From positions 35,054,001 to 35,118,000 of the forward strand of contig CM044309.1 in assembly GCA_024291935.2 (NCBI GenBank): DNA of 64,000 nucleotides, written 5' to 3'. A program made the translations under genes and the position numbers. Shown here piece after piece: positions 28,703 through 41,000 of this stretch (positions are counted from its first letter, which is position 1; the number at the start of each line of letters is the position of its first letter). The notes under the pieces were generated by a model. That model did not search any database. It was not told where the DNA came from and saw nothing but the letters and a program-made list of their open reading frames with translations. The DNA comes from Okapia johnstoni (Eukaryota > Chordata > Mammalia > Artiodactyla > Giraffidae).

Positions 28703-29825
28703 TAGTGATAGTAGTAGTAGAGAATCGGGATTTGGATTGGAAGTACAGAACTAAGAACAAGAATAAAAGCAGCCACTGAAAACATGACAACAGATGAGGC
28801 TCACAGAAAGCATTTAAAAACCTAATTTAATTTGCTTTTTAAAATTTGGCACATTGACAGGTACATTTATTTCTGCTATGTCTAGAAGCATTCCAAAAAT
28901 TAAAGTAAAAAAAATTGTAAAATTCCATAAAGACAATGAGAACAAAAGGCTAGCAGTTGAAAAAAGTTACATCAATTAGAAGAGAAGAGGTTCTCCTTAG
29001 CAAAAATCCTTTCATCAGATTCTATGCGTGGAAAGCAGTAGTAAGAAGCGTGACTGACAATGAGGCATTGGAGACATCTAGGCAACTTAGCCTGATTTCA
29101 GTCCCACAGCTGTACCAAACAAAGACAGACTACTACTTCTTCCACCCACCCCCACAGCCCCTTCATAGGAGTCTGAAGATAATTTTCTTGGGAAACAGGA
29201 CCTGAGGGACTAAACTTTGGAAGAGTAAGCAAAGGAGAAGGAGGAACTATGGTAAAGAGAAGAGATAAAGAGGTTAAGGAGAAATCTGCATGCTTAAGAT
29301 ATCAGACCCCTCCTTTCTGCCCTGACATTGGTAGATAGCTTTATGCCAATTACCCTCTTCTAAGAGATAATGAAGACTCTTCTCAGCTTTAGCAAGATAC
29401 ACAGTGAACAGAAAAAAAAAAAAAACTCAAGTGGAAATAAAGCAAGTGAAAAAAGGACATTGAAATCTCTCTCTCTGTCTTGCAACATAAAAGAAAATAT
29501 TGTAACCACAAATCAAAAATTGGCCTCTATACAAAAAAGCGAAGAATCAGAGAATAAGAACTCAAAACTAGGGGCTCTAGTTAACCACTCACTGCTTTAA
29601 AATATGATACCAAATAGGGGTACCCTTATTGTAAACAGGCACTGTAAGTAACACAACATTTGATAGACTTAGATAGACAAGCTTTTCATCATTTGGATGG
29701 TCTGAGAAATCTCAAACTTTGAACTCAGATTAAGATGATTGTAGACTGGAAGTGCCTTCAGTTACCTGACAAAATAAAGCAAAAGTCCTTTCTAGAAGAT
29801 GACATTCATCATTCTAGACTTCAAA
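28703..29825. other. Intergenic, no gene seen
   Basis: The open frames at 28957-29205 and 29370-29600 show no domain. An A-run lies at about 29411-29424. Confidence 0.5.
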
Positions 29826-30560
29826 TTATTATTACAAATGAAGTTTCTAAAACAATGACTAGCACACAAGGTAATGTGCTGTCACCAGGCTCACAAATAA
29901 ACAAGACCCCATGAATGAAAACAAACAGAAAAATAGGAGTTAGAAACATAGCCACAAATACTTGATACACTACCCTTTGATCAATGGCTGGAGGTATAAG
30001 AAGACTACACGGCATATATGCTTACATTAGTCAATAAAAAATAAAAGATCAAGCTTAATTATTTCAGCAGGCACTATAAACTATAAAAGGTGGCACATCA
30101 CATTAAAAAAGAGCCAAATATAAAATCAAGAACAGAGAACATAATGAAAAAAAATTTCTATGGGATTTTCCATTTGTTTACATATAATTAAATAAAGAAT
30201 TAGTAACCTAGAAGAAAGATTTGAGGAAACTAAACATTTAAAGCACTGAAAGACAAAGGGATGAAAAATATGGAGGAAATGGTAAGAGATTTTCTAAGTA
30301 CAATGATAAAGTATTACACCTCAAAAATAAAACATAAATAATGCAGCAGAGAAAATATTTGAAGAAGTAATAGGTGAGATTTTCTAGAACTGATAAAAGA
30401 TAGCAAACTATATTCAAGAAGCTCCAAAAATCTTGAACAGGATAAATAAAAAGGAATCCATATCTAGACACACCACAGTAAAGCTTTATAAAAATTAATA
30501 TCAATAGGAAAAAATTTTAAAGAGCCAGAAAGGGATAGATAAATTTCAAAACAGCAAGAT
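29826..30560 (+). mobile_element. L1M, ORF1/inter-ORF region
   Basis: Decayed L1 text such as 'gagaaaatatttgaagaag', 'ccaaaaatcttgaacagg', 'aaggaatccatatctagac'. No open frame survives. Confidence 0.65.
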
Positions 30561-30654
30561 ATTCTATGACCTAGCAATTCTATGTGCCTGAATAAGTTTT
30601 AACAATTATATCTTCAATAAGCAGATCTCTAAAACAGACCTTAATACCACCTGT

Positions 30655-30975
30655 GAGTTAGACCATTCCACTGTTGGATAGCTCTAAATGTTAAAAAGTG
30701 CTTTCTTTTGCTAAACCATTATCTCACAACTCATGCAAAATGATGTACTGATAAATGATACATTTAACATTTTTATCATGCTGTCTTCTGTGGCAGAAAC
30801 ACTCTCACCATGGCTGGTTTCAGGCAACCAGTGGGACATCACTGAATGTCACTGAATGTCATCAACTTTCCCAGGCGAGTAGAACCAATGCCAGCACATT
30901 CTTGATTGTACTCCTGATTATGTCTTTTCTTGTCAAGGTTAAATATCCCTAATTCTTTAGTTATTTACAATTATC
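30655..30975 (+). mobile_element. L3/CR1-like ancient LINE fragment (tentative)
   Basis: 'ctgttggatagctctaaatg' and 'gtcaaggttaaatatcccta' recall the CR1/L3 3' region. A short tandem of 'cactgaatgt' lies near 30840. Divergence makes the family call tentative. Confidence 0.45.
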
Positions 30976-31200
30976 TGTGGAATATTCAATGAATATATAT
31001 TAAGAACTTACTATTTTTCAGAAATGTTCTAGGAACTAAGTATATGTCAGTGAACCAAAAAATAAATAAATAAAATCTTTATGAAGCTTATGTTACAGTG
31101 GAGAGAAAGAGAGAGTGAACAAACAAGTAAATATGCAATCTGTCAAATGTTAATAAATGACATGGAGAAAAATATATGGGGATAAGGTAGGGGAAATTGC
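30976..31200 (-). mobile_element. L2 LINE 3' end, antisense
   Basis: Antisense L2 end: 'ttcaatgaatatatattaag', 'tcagtgaaccaaaaaataa', 'gaagcttatgttacagtgg'. Confidence 0.65.
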
Positions 31201-31385
31201 TATTTTATAAGGGGGAAAAGTTCACTGATAAAAGGACTTTGTATATTTCTTCTCTGCTCTCACTCTTTCCATAGGATTATTGATTAATAAGAGAGGTAAA
31301 CAGTTGGCCTAAAGAAGGCTGAATTTATGAAAACTGTAAGATGAGCTTACATAGGATATACCAAAATTGCAAGTCAAGCTTTCAA

Positions 31386-31629
31386 AAGAACTGAGTGGTA
31401 GTAGTAGAAGTAGTGTTAGTCACTCAGTCATGTCGGACTCTTTGTGACCCCGTGGACTGTAGCTCACCAGACTCCTCTGTCCATGGGATTCTCCAGGCAA
31501 GAATACTGGAGTGAGTTGCCATTCCCTTCTCAAGGGGACCTTCTCAACCCAGGGATCAAACCTGGGTCTTCTGGATTGTAGGCAGATTCTTTACCATCTG
31601 AGCTACAGGAAAGCTCAAGAAGAACTGAG
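31386..31629 (-). mobile_element. Bov-tA SINE with target duplication
   Basis: SINE 31396-31619, reverse strand, tail beginning with a (tag)n-like run. AAGAACTGAG is repeated at 31386-31395 and 31620-31629. Confidence 0.92.
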
Positions 31630-32326
31630 CCAACACTTAAAAACTGGGAGGGTCCAGCAAATATGCAAATTTTCAGCCCTGGCCACAAGACTAGAAAACC
31701 AGGCAATGCTGATCCTGCATTCTGGCCGCCTCTGGACAAGGCCTGAGCTCTGCAATGAATCATCACCCTCCCCAGCAGGCTGTCTGCACATTACCTACCT
31801 AGCCTCTGTAGCCATGTAAACTTGTGACCTGGTCAAAATTATTAATTACGTTTTTAAGAATTCCATAATTACTTAATTCCTTTTATTATCTATCTTTTCA
31901 CAGTTTGAAAACAAAACCCATAATCACAACAGAAATATTTTTTAAAGAATATGCTAGAGGCTCTGCAACATACACTAAGAGGGTTTCCCAAATACATCTT
32001 GAAGAATGACTGCATGAATAAAATAAAAAAGGTGAATAAATTCATAAGGTTGCCACATTGAAGGGGAAAAAAATCAGAAAGTAAAACTTTCAGTGTTAAA
32101 TGTTCATGATATCTTATATTAGTAATCAAGGCACATAATATTATACAACACTCTTATTGTTCAATATGTTAGTATTTCAACATAACTTGATTTTAGAACA
32201 CAGTTTCTTCTTATGATCACTTTATCATACCTGAGTAATATCATATCATTACTGAAATAAAATGAAATTTAAGCGGCATTTCATACTTTGAAAGTATTTA
32301 ACATATATTGGAAAATACAGGAGGTT
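31630..32326. other. Intergenic, no gene seen
   Basis: AT-rich, unassigned. Confidence 0.5.
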
Positions 32327-33976
32327 ACACCAGATTAGCAGAAGATATTAAGAAGAGGTAGCAAGAATACACAGAAGAACTGTACAAAAAAGATCTTCAG
32401 GACCCAGATAATCACAATGGTGTGATCACTCACCTAGACCCAGACATCCTGGAATGTGAAGTCAAGTGGGCCTTAGAAAGCATCTCTATGAACAAAGCTA
32501 GTGGAGGTGATGGAATTCCAGTTGAGCGATTTCAAATCCTAAAAGATGATGCTGTGAAAGTGCTGCACTCAATATGCCAGCAAATTTGGAAAACTCAGCA
32601 GTGGCCACAGGGCTGGAAGAGGTCAGTTTTCATTCCAATCCCAAAGAAAGGTAATGCCAAAGAATGCTGAAACTACCACACAATTGCACTCATCTTACAC
32701 GCTAGTAAAGTAATGCTCAAAATTCTTCAAGCCAGGCTTCAGCAAATACGTGAACCGTGAACTTCCAGATGTTCAAGCTGGTTTTCGAAAAGGCAGAGGA
32801 ACCAGAAGTCAAACTGCCAACATCTGCTGGATCATCAAAAAAGCAAGAGAGTTCCAGAAAAACATCTATTTCTGCTTCACTGACTATGCCGAAGCCTTTG
32901 ACTGTGTAGATCACAATAAACTGTGGAAAATTCTGAAAGAGATGGGAATACCAGACCACTTGACCTGCCTCTTGAGAAACCTGTATGCAGGTCAGAAAGC
33001 AACAGTTAGAACTGGACATGGAACAACAGACTGGTTCCAAATAGGAAAAGGAGTACGTCAAGGCTGTATATTGTCACCTTGCTTATTTAACTTATATGCA
33101 GAGTATATCATGAGAAACGCTGGGCTGGAGGAAGCACAAGCTAGAATCAAGATTGCCGGGAGAAATATCAATAACCTCAGATATGCAGATGACACCACCC
33201 TCATGGCAGAAAGTGAAGAAGAACTAAAGAACCTCTTGATGAAAGTGAAAGAGGAGAGTGAAAAAGTTGGCTTAAAGCTCAACATTCAGAAAACTAAGAT
33301 CATGGCATCTGGTCCCATCCCTTCATGGAAAATAGATGGGGAAACAGTGGAAGCAGTGAGAGACTTTATTTTTGGGGGTTCCAAAATCACTGCAGATGGT
33401 GATTGTAGCCATGAACTTAAAGACGCTTACTCCTTGGAAGGAAAGTTATGACCAACCTAGACAGAATATTAAAAAGCAGAGACATTACTCTGCCAACAAA
33501 TGTCTGTCTAGTCAAGGCTATGGTTTTTCCAGTAGTCATGTATGGATGTGAGAGTTGGACTATAAAGAAAGCTGAGCGCCGAAGAATTGATACTTTTGAG
33601 CTGTGGTGTTGGAGAAGACTCTTGAAGTCCCTTGGACTGCAAGGAGATCCAACCAGTCCATCCTAAAGGAGATCGGGCCTTGCTGTACATTGGAAGGACT
33701 GATGTTGAAGCTGAAACCCCAATACTGAGGCCACCTGATGTGAAGAACTGACTCATTGGAAAAGACCCTGATGCTGGGAAAGATTGGGGGCAGGAGGAGA
33801 AGGGGACAACAGAGGATGAGATGGCTGGATGGCATCACTGACTCGATCGACATGAGTTTGGGTAAATTCTGGGAGTTGGTGATGGACAGGGAGGCCTGGC
33901 GTGCTGTGATTCATGGGGTCGCAAAGAGTCGGACATGACTCAGTGACTGAACTGGACTGAACTAAACACCTGATTA
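32327..33976 (+). mobile_element. BovB (RTE) LINE, second long copy, with target duplication
   Basis: Element 32338-33965. ACACC(A/T)GATTA flanks it (32327-32337 and 33966-33976), 10 of 11 matching. It starts and ends at nearly the same BovB positions as the 5199-6829 copy. RT motifs are kept in one 233-codon frame: GFRKGRGTRSQ, EAFDCVDHNKL, GVRQGCILSPCLFN and YADD at 33182-33193. A TGA at 32668, an extra A near 32747 and frameshifts near 33420 and 33450 disable it. No endonuclease domain is present. Confidence 0.93.
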
Positions 33977-34800
33977 ATTAAAAAGTATGTTTTCATCAGT
34001 GAATTTACTATTAAATGTTATCAAATTATTGCTCATCCAATTCAGATAGAATATCTTTTTCCAATTCACAATTCCAAAATGCAAATACATTTTAAAATCA
34101 ACATGAAAACTAATACCTACACTAGTTTATAAATCATATTTCATGGACTTAGTTTTTGCAGTATCACCTGTCATCTGCCAAGACACATACAAACTAAATT
34201 CTATTTACAGTGCTGCCTAGAAACCACCCTTAGTCATCATAATCATTGCTGTAATCAAATAATTCCCATAAATAAAACGTCACAAATAAAAACAAGTGAT
34301 TCTGGAATAATTTTATTCTCAAGTTAATAATATATGTAAATTGAATGCTTTAAATAAATATTTGATGTAAGAAACTATTTGACATTTATCTTAATTCTCC
34401 TTCCCTCCATTTTGCTATATCCTTATGTCTATTTCTCAGTTATGGAACACACACAATAACACACAATACATAAGGCATTAAACCCATCTGCAGGCCATTT
34501 TTTAATAAGAAAGGCTTAGTTTATATTTATAATTCTGTTCTATCAAGATTATTAGAAGTTTGAGTACATTAAACACCTTAGGGTAAGAACTGTTCCTTGC
34601 ACTGCATTTTTAATATGCCAAATATGCTAGATAACATAGATGATATCAGATATGTATGATGAAATCATAACAGTGAATTTGTTGTTCGAATATATGACTA
34701 AGTTGAATGTGTCTAAAAGGTGAAGTCTGTCTGTACCTAGAATTCTGAGGAGCAAGATATTCTAACTAATCTAAACCCTAATTATCAGCGGATAAGTAAA
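33977..34800. other. Intergenic, no gene seen
   Basis: AT-rich, unassigned. Confidence 0.5.
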
Positions 34801-35011
34801 TTGTTGTTTAGTCACTAAATCATGTCCAACTCTTTTGAGATTCCACGGAGTGTAGCCTGCCAGGCTCCTCTGTCCATGTGATTTCCCAGGCAAAAATACT
34901 GGCATGCGCTGCCATTTCCTTCTCCAGGGGATCTTCCTGACCCAGGGATTGAACCTGCATTTCCTGCATTGGCAGGAGGATTCTTTATCGCTGAGCCACC
35001 AAGGAAGCCCC
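34801..35011 (-). mobile_element. Bov-tA SINE
   Basis: Reverse-strand SINE, head at right ('gagccaccaaggaagcccc'). Confidence 0.9.
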
Positions 35012-35025
35012 GTTGAGTAAATATC

Positions 35026-35178
35026 TAGCATGATGGTTGGATGGTATCATTGACCCAATGGACATGAGTCTGAGCAAACTCTAGGAGATAGTAAAGGATA
35101 GGGGAGCGTGGTGTGCTGCAGTTCATGGGGTCACTAAGAGTCAGACACGACTTAGTAACTGAACAACAATGATATATG
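35026..35178 (+). mobile_element. BovB 3' end fragment
   Basis: 'gatggttggatggtatcatt' to 'agacacgacttagtaactga' with an (aac)n tail; 15 bp from a Bov-tA of opposite orientation. Confidence 0.88.
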
Positions 35179-35204
35179 CATCTAGGTCTAAGATGATATT
35201 GACT

Positions 35205-36650
35205 ATATGTTTACCGAGTGTGGTGGTCAGGGACTGTGCTAACATTGAGAATAGAATCACAAACAAGATAGATGTCTGTCTTCAGGAAATTGTAAGTCTA
35301 GAGTGTAACACAAGCAGTAGAATTAGTCATGCGTCATTCAACAAGCTTAAATCAAACACCTAATGCAAAACTGTCACTGTGCTGGACGCAAAAGACACTG
35401 TAAGCAATAGAGAAGGCTTTGCCTTCAAGGAATTCACATGGTAGGGATAAAACTATTGAAGCAAGTATAGTATAGCTGATGAACATCTGATAAAATAGGG
35501 ACTTAGACCATACAAGTGACATCAAGCAGAACATCCCACTGGAAATAAAACCTGAGTTTAACTTGAGAGTGGAGTAGGGAAGCACTTTAGGCTGAAGGAC
35601 AGTTTGTGCAGAGGTTGGGGACCCTGGAAGGCTGAATTATTTGAGGGTTCAAGATGCCAGGTGGGGCATCAAAGTGATTGGATGGCAAAAGGGTGGCATT
35701 AAATCAAGAAGGAGCTTGAATTCTGTGCAGAGTGGCCGTGAACACTGCTCTAAGGAAATAGGAAGCCACTGAAAACCTTTAAGCATCGATTGACTGAAGC
35801 AATTTTATCAAAAACATCTTTCAAGGAGTTTTATAATTGAGGGGAGACAGAAAAAGAGCCTAAATAAAAGCAGCAGGGAAGGGTGAAAGAGGTCGGTTAC
35901 AAGCAAGCACATAGCATTGAATAGGATTTGGCAATTAATTTTTATCAATCCTACGTTTCCTTCAACATGGAGGATGAAAAGTACAATTAAAGTATATATT
36001 CTAGAAGGATATAGGGTGGGAGGAATGAAGTAGACAATCAGTATGTGTTTGTATATGTTGAGTTTGAGATATTTTGAGAAACTCAGAGATGCACCATAGC
36101 CTATTGGATAACAGGGTTGGATTTTAAAGCCATATAGAACCCACCTGCCAGTGCAGGAGATGTAAGAGATGCAGATTCAGTCTCTGGGTTGGGAAGATCC
36201 CCTGGAGGAGGACATGGCAACCCACTCCAGTATGCTTGCCTGGAGAATCCCATGGTCAGATGGAGGCTATAGTCCATAGGGGCACAAAGAATGGGATATG
36301 ACTGAAGCAACTTCACACACATGCACGCAGGACTAGGCTGGAGATGTAAAAGGTGAGCAACGAGCATAAAACAGTGGTTAACACCATCCAAAAGGATGAG
36401 GTGACTCTGGGAATGAGAGGAGAGGGGCCAAGAGCAAAGCCCTGAAGAAGAGAAACATGTCAAAAGACAAGCAGAGGAAGCGAATCCAAAGAATGAGAAG
36501 GGAAGATTGTAGGTCTATAAGATGAGAATTAGGAGAATGATGTTAGCGGAAACATTGGAGGCGATAAAAACCCAAGAAAGAGTAATTAAGGGCCCAGTGC
36601 TTCTGAGATGTCAAGTAAACTAGGAGGTGAAAAGTACCAGAAGTGCTTTT
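35205..36650 (-). mobile_element. L2 LINE, long antisense fragment
   Basis: Spans the L2 3' end back into its RT region. Antisense cues: 'ctgtgctggacgcaaaagac', 'gcagaggttggggaccctgg', 'gaaataggaagccactgaaa', 'tatgttgagtttgagatatt', 'gctggagatgtaaaagg', 'tgagatgtcaagtaaacta'. A Bov-A SINE interrupts it at 36139-36325. Confidence 0.7.
36139..36325 (+). mobile_element. Bov-tA variant SINE
   Basis: Shares 'gcaggagatgtaagag' and 'ctggaggaggacatggcaa' with the copy at 40174, unlike the other SINEs here, so the two belong to one subfamily. The head is truncated. Confidence 0.85.
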
Positions 36651-37564
36651 TTATGACTCTGTCCAAACCAAGTAGCCAGCAGCAGAGTATTGTTTGACAG
36701 AATTATGAATCATTTACATATAATGCATCTATTGAAAAGCAAAAAAAAAAACCTCTATTTTTGACATGGAGAAAATATTTACCCACTGGGTGAGGCAGAC
36801 AAGGGGTAGAAGAGGAAAAAGAGAACTTGTCACTCTGTACTACACATTCTAAACCACTAAATTTTAGAATACCCTTGAAAACAACCAAAACTGTCATAAG
36901 CTAAATTGATTAAAATAAACATAAAATAGACTGATTTAAATGACTTTGGAATACAGCATTTTGATGTTATATATGTTCTTAGAGGCATGCATTCAAGGAA
37001 CAGAAAGAGCTTGAATATGGTCTAAAATTTCCTTAGAATTTATGTTACTTAATGTAATATTAGCATCAATATTTTGCAACTATATACTCTGTGTGTATTG
37101 TTTAAAAATTAGCTATTAAGTTAATGATATTCAGTCAATTTCATCGGTGGAAGAGAAAAGTGATAACATTCTAAATTTAAAAATTAAGCTTAAAAAGCTG
37201 AACTGTTAAAATTTCATTAGAAAGAGAACATCAATTTATAAATTTTCCAGCTGTGACCACCAAAGAGGCCTAGAAGTAATGAGCACTTCTAGTGCTCAGA
37301 TTGTGGTTTCTAATATAATCTACTGAAAGAAACAACAACTCCAATGTAATGAATGTTTTGGGGTCAGTTTTAGAAATTTGAATATCTAGATATTAGATTA
37401 AAATTACTGAAATATAAAGGTAGAAACAGATAACTGAAGACAAAGCATGTTGTAGAACAATATGCATGACCTCATTCTGGTTAAAAATACATATAAACAG
37501 CAGGATTGACACAAACGTGATGGTTAGATGGAGTTTTGATTTTCTAAAATGTTTCTTATCTCCA
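36651..37564. other. Intergenic, no gene seen
   Basis: AT-rich; A-run near 36742. Unassigned. Confidence 0.5.
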
Positions 37565-38490
37565 TTTAGGATGTGGAGAAAAGGGAATCCTCTTGCCCTG
37601 TTGGTGGAAATGTAAATTGATACACTCACTGTAGAGAACAGGATTCCCTGATAGCTCACTTAGTAAAGTATCTGCCTGCAATGCAGGAGACCCCGGTTCA
37701 ATTCCTGGGTCAGGAAGATCCGCTACAGAAGGGATAGGCTACCCACTCCAGTATTCTTGGGCTTCCCTTGTGGCTCAGCTGGTAAAGAATCCACTTGCAA
37801 TGAGGGAGACCAGGGTTTGATCTCTGGGTTGGGAAGATCCCCTGGAGAAGGGAAAGGCTACCCACTCCAGTATTCTGGCCTGGAGAATTCCATGGACTGT
37901 ATAGTCCATGGGGTCACAAAGAGTCAGACATGACTGAGCAACTTTCACTTTCACTTTCTTTCACTATAGAGAACAGTATGAAGATTCCTTAAAAAGCTGG
38001 GAATAAATCTATCATATGAATCAGCAATCCCACTACTGGGCATATACCCTGAGAAAACCAAAATTCAAAAAGACACATGTAACATGTACCCCACTGTTCA
38101 CTGCAGCACTATTCACAACAGCCAGGACATGGAAGCAGCCTAGATGTCCACTGACAGATGAATAGATAAAAAAGTTGTGGTACATACATACAATGAAATA
38201 TTACTCAGCCATAAAAAGGAACAAGTGAACTGAGGTGGATGAACCTAGAAGCAGTTATATATAGTGAAGTAAGAAAGAGAAAAATATCATTTATTAACAC
38301 ATAAATATGGAATTTAGAAAAATGGTACTGATGAACTTGTTTTTAGGGAAGGAGTAAAGATGCAGACATAGAAGATGGACTATATATATGTGTATATATA
38401 GTTATGACTGATTGGCACTGTTGTACATAAGAAACCAATGAAACATTGTAAAGCATTTATCCTTCAATTAAAAATAAATAATTTAAAAAT
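37565..38490 (+). mobile_element. Ruminant L1 3' end, split by a SINE dimer
   Basis: 37565-37641 and 37962-38490 together give the L1 ORF2 C-terminal region and 3' UTR ('ctgttggtggaaatgtaaat', 'ccactactgggcatatacc', 'aaatattactcagccataa', final 'ccttcaattaaaaataaa'). Confidence 0.9.
37627..37976 (+). mobile_element. Dimeric Bov-tA SINE with target duplication
   Basis: Two head-bearing units, 37642-37758 and 37759-37961, the second complete with a (tttcac)n tail. CACT(G/A)TAGAGAACAG flanks the pair (37627-37641 and 37962-37976), 14 of 15 matching, so both units inserted as one. The internal junction matches that at 22746. Confidence 0.93.
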
Positions 38491-38729
38491 GTTTATGCTT
38501 TGCATGTTCTGTTTTTATAATTTTTTAAAAGGCAATTTAAGAAGTAACACCATCAACAAGGACTAGCCAAGTAGTTCATTGATGACTGGGATGTGGTAGC
38601 CAGAAGTCAGGTTGCAGTAGTAGAAAATGAACAGGAATGTAAGCTATTCACAGTGAGTCAGGTACATAAAAAAGGAAGGAGAAAGGAGAATAATTAGAAG
38701 CAGACAGGTTGAAATCTCCAGGTATTCTC

Positions 38730-39110
38730 TCTGCCACAGGGCTTTGTGTTGGATTTCCTCTCTCCAGAAGATTCTTCTTAGAGCCATCCATGTGACTCAC
38801 TCAATCACCTTTCAGTTTTTGTTCTAATGTCAGGTTCCCACTGAAGCCCATTTAAAATCATAGCACCCTTCCCGACTCACACTCCCCTCCACATACACAA
38901 AGCCTCTATCCTGATCCTATCCTTCTCCATAGACCTTAACAAATTTCTAACATTTAATATAATTTTTACTTTTTTATTGTTTATTGTTTATCTCCTCCAC
39001 TAGAATGCAAGTTCAACAGAAATTATTTTTGTTTGTTTTGTGCACTGATATATTCCAAGCATCTAGAATAGTGTATGGCATATCACTTGATAATTGTGTG
39101 TTGAATTTTT
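38730..39110 (+). mobile_element. L2 LINE 3' end
   Basis: 'tttattgtttatctcctcc', 'actagaatgcaagttcaac', 'tgtgcactgatatattccaag', the usual L2 terminus in worn form. Confidence 0.7.
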
Positions 39111-39880
39111 GTAAATGGGGTTATTTAGGGTTGAGAGAGATTTCACCACATTTATGTGCTGACCTTCACTATTTCTAGGAAGATATAATGATATCTTCGA
39201 ACAATGCAGTGAAGTATTATGTATTCCTTGAGTAACTTAGCCTATGAAATGGTAGCTATAGGCTTTAATTTCCTTGTTTGTTTTACTATGTTACTAATTC
39301 TCTTTAATGTTTAACAGGTTTTCTAACCATGTCTTCCTCATTAGATTTTTTTTGACCAAACCTTTTCACCCTGATTTGTCTTAAGACATTATTTTTATTA
39401 CCAGTGAAATGTAATACATTCTATTTCTTGATATTCCCCTTCTTTCAAAATGATATTCTGTCATTTTCATTCTCTGAGCTTTCTAAACTTTTATTCAGAT
39501 TAGAAAACTAAGGCTCCTTATATTCTAATTCCAAACTAACCCATTTTATAACTTTTTTATTCTAAAGTAAGCTTTACGAAATTTGTACTGTTTACTAAAT
39601 ACAAGCATGTTCTTAATGTATTAAGTTATTTCCATCTATTTTTTAAGGTTTCAGTAGATATATTTTCACTTTGTAGAACATGCTTTATGTGGCTGGCCTA
39701 CAATGAGACCTAATAAAAAAATAGGACAAAAAAATGGATATTGTGTTTACTTGTACTAATACACTGTTCATTTAAGAATCAACCTCTGAAACTACCAGTG
39801 TTTGCAGGCATTCTCCAGTAACACCCAGATTTAAATCAATGACTTTAAAGCAAAATCCAAAAACAATCAAAACAAAACAA
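39111..39880. other. Intergenic, no gene seen
   Basis: AT-rich, unassigned. Confidence 0.5.
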
Positions 39881-40049
39881 AACTGAGAATTTTCTTGTTT
39901 GTTTTGCCATACATTGACATGAATCCACCATGGGTGTACGTGTTTTCCCCTTCCAGAACCCCCCTTCCACCTCCCTCCCCATTACAATACAATATTGTAA
40001 AGTTAAAAAATAGAAAATAAACTAATTAAAAAAAAAACTGAAGATTTTC
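39881..40049 (+). mobile_element. L1 3' end with 5' inversion (twin-primed type)
   Basis: 39899-39980 is the reverse complement of the ruminant L1 3' UTR ('ccatacattgacatgaatcc', 'acctccctcccc'). It joins head-on to the sense terminal part 39981-40037 ('acaatacaatattgtaaag' plus an A-run). AACTGAGAATTTTC (39881-39894) and AACTGAAGATTTTC (40036-40049) look like a worn target duplication. Confidence 0.7.
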
Positions 40050-40173
40050 AATAGCCACAAAGATCACTATCAGAAGGAAAAAAAGAGTAGAGAGTCAAAG
40101 AAATTTTGCGAAATTGAATCTAGAAAAGTGCTAGGAGATAGGGAGTAGGTCAAATTCATACTTTGCTGGTGTT

Positions 40174-40390
40174 GTTCCCAGGTGGCCCAAGTGATAAAAT
40201 ACCTGCCTGTTAATGCAGAAGATGTAAGAGACTTGGGTTCAACCCCTGGGTTGGGAAGATCCCCTGGAGGAGGGCATAACAACACACTCCAGTACTGTTG
40301 CCTGGAGAATCCCCAGAATAGAGCAACCTGGCAGGATAGAGTCCATAGGGTCGCAAAGAGTCAGACATGTGACTTAGCACACACAGGCAA
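40174..40390 (+). mobile_element. Bov-tA variant SINE
   Basis: Same variant as 36139 ('gcagaagatgtaagagact', 'ctggaggagggcataac') with a 'cttagcacacaca' end. Confidence 0.88.
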
Positions 40391-40629
40391 ACTGTCAAAG
40401 GAAATAAATAAACCTTATGGCAAATCTGTTCTATCAAGTAGATCTCTTTGGCAGTTCTCTTTCAGTGCTTTTCCCATTGTATAGGTACAACTAATTCAAT
40501 ATACCATATCAGTAAACGGAATTAACTGGACCTCTGACTGCTAAAAACACATGCATTAGTGTACAAATGGATTGGTTAATGTAAACTACATACGCTACAG
40601 CTGCTCTTTCTGAAAGGTAATTTGGTAGC

Positions 40630-41000
40630 ATTTTTTTATGGGAATATAATTGCTTTACAATCTTGTGTTAGTTTCTGCTGTAAAATGAAGTGAACCAGCT
40701 ATAGTATACATATATCCTCTCTCTTTTGAACCTCTGTCCCACCCCACCCCCATCTCACCCATCTAGGTCACCACAGAGCACTGAACTGAGCTTCCTGTGC
40801 TTTACAGCAGGTTCCCACGAGCTATCTATTTTACACATGGTAGTGTATATACATCAGTCCCAATCTCCCAATTCATTTCACCCTCCCCTCCTCTTCTACC
40901 CATCGTGTCCAAATGTCTGTTCTCTATATCTGCATCTCTGTTACTGCCTTGGCAATAGGTTCATCTGTACCATTTTTCTAGATTCCACAGACTAGGCAGT
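40630..41000 (-). mobile_element. Artiodactyl L1 3' UTR, antisense
   Basis: 'aattgctttacaatcttgtg', 'tgtgctttacagcaggttcc', 'atctgtaccatttttctag' are reverse-strand L1 3' UTR. Confidence 0.85.
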
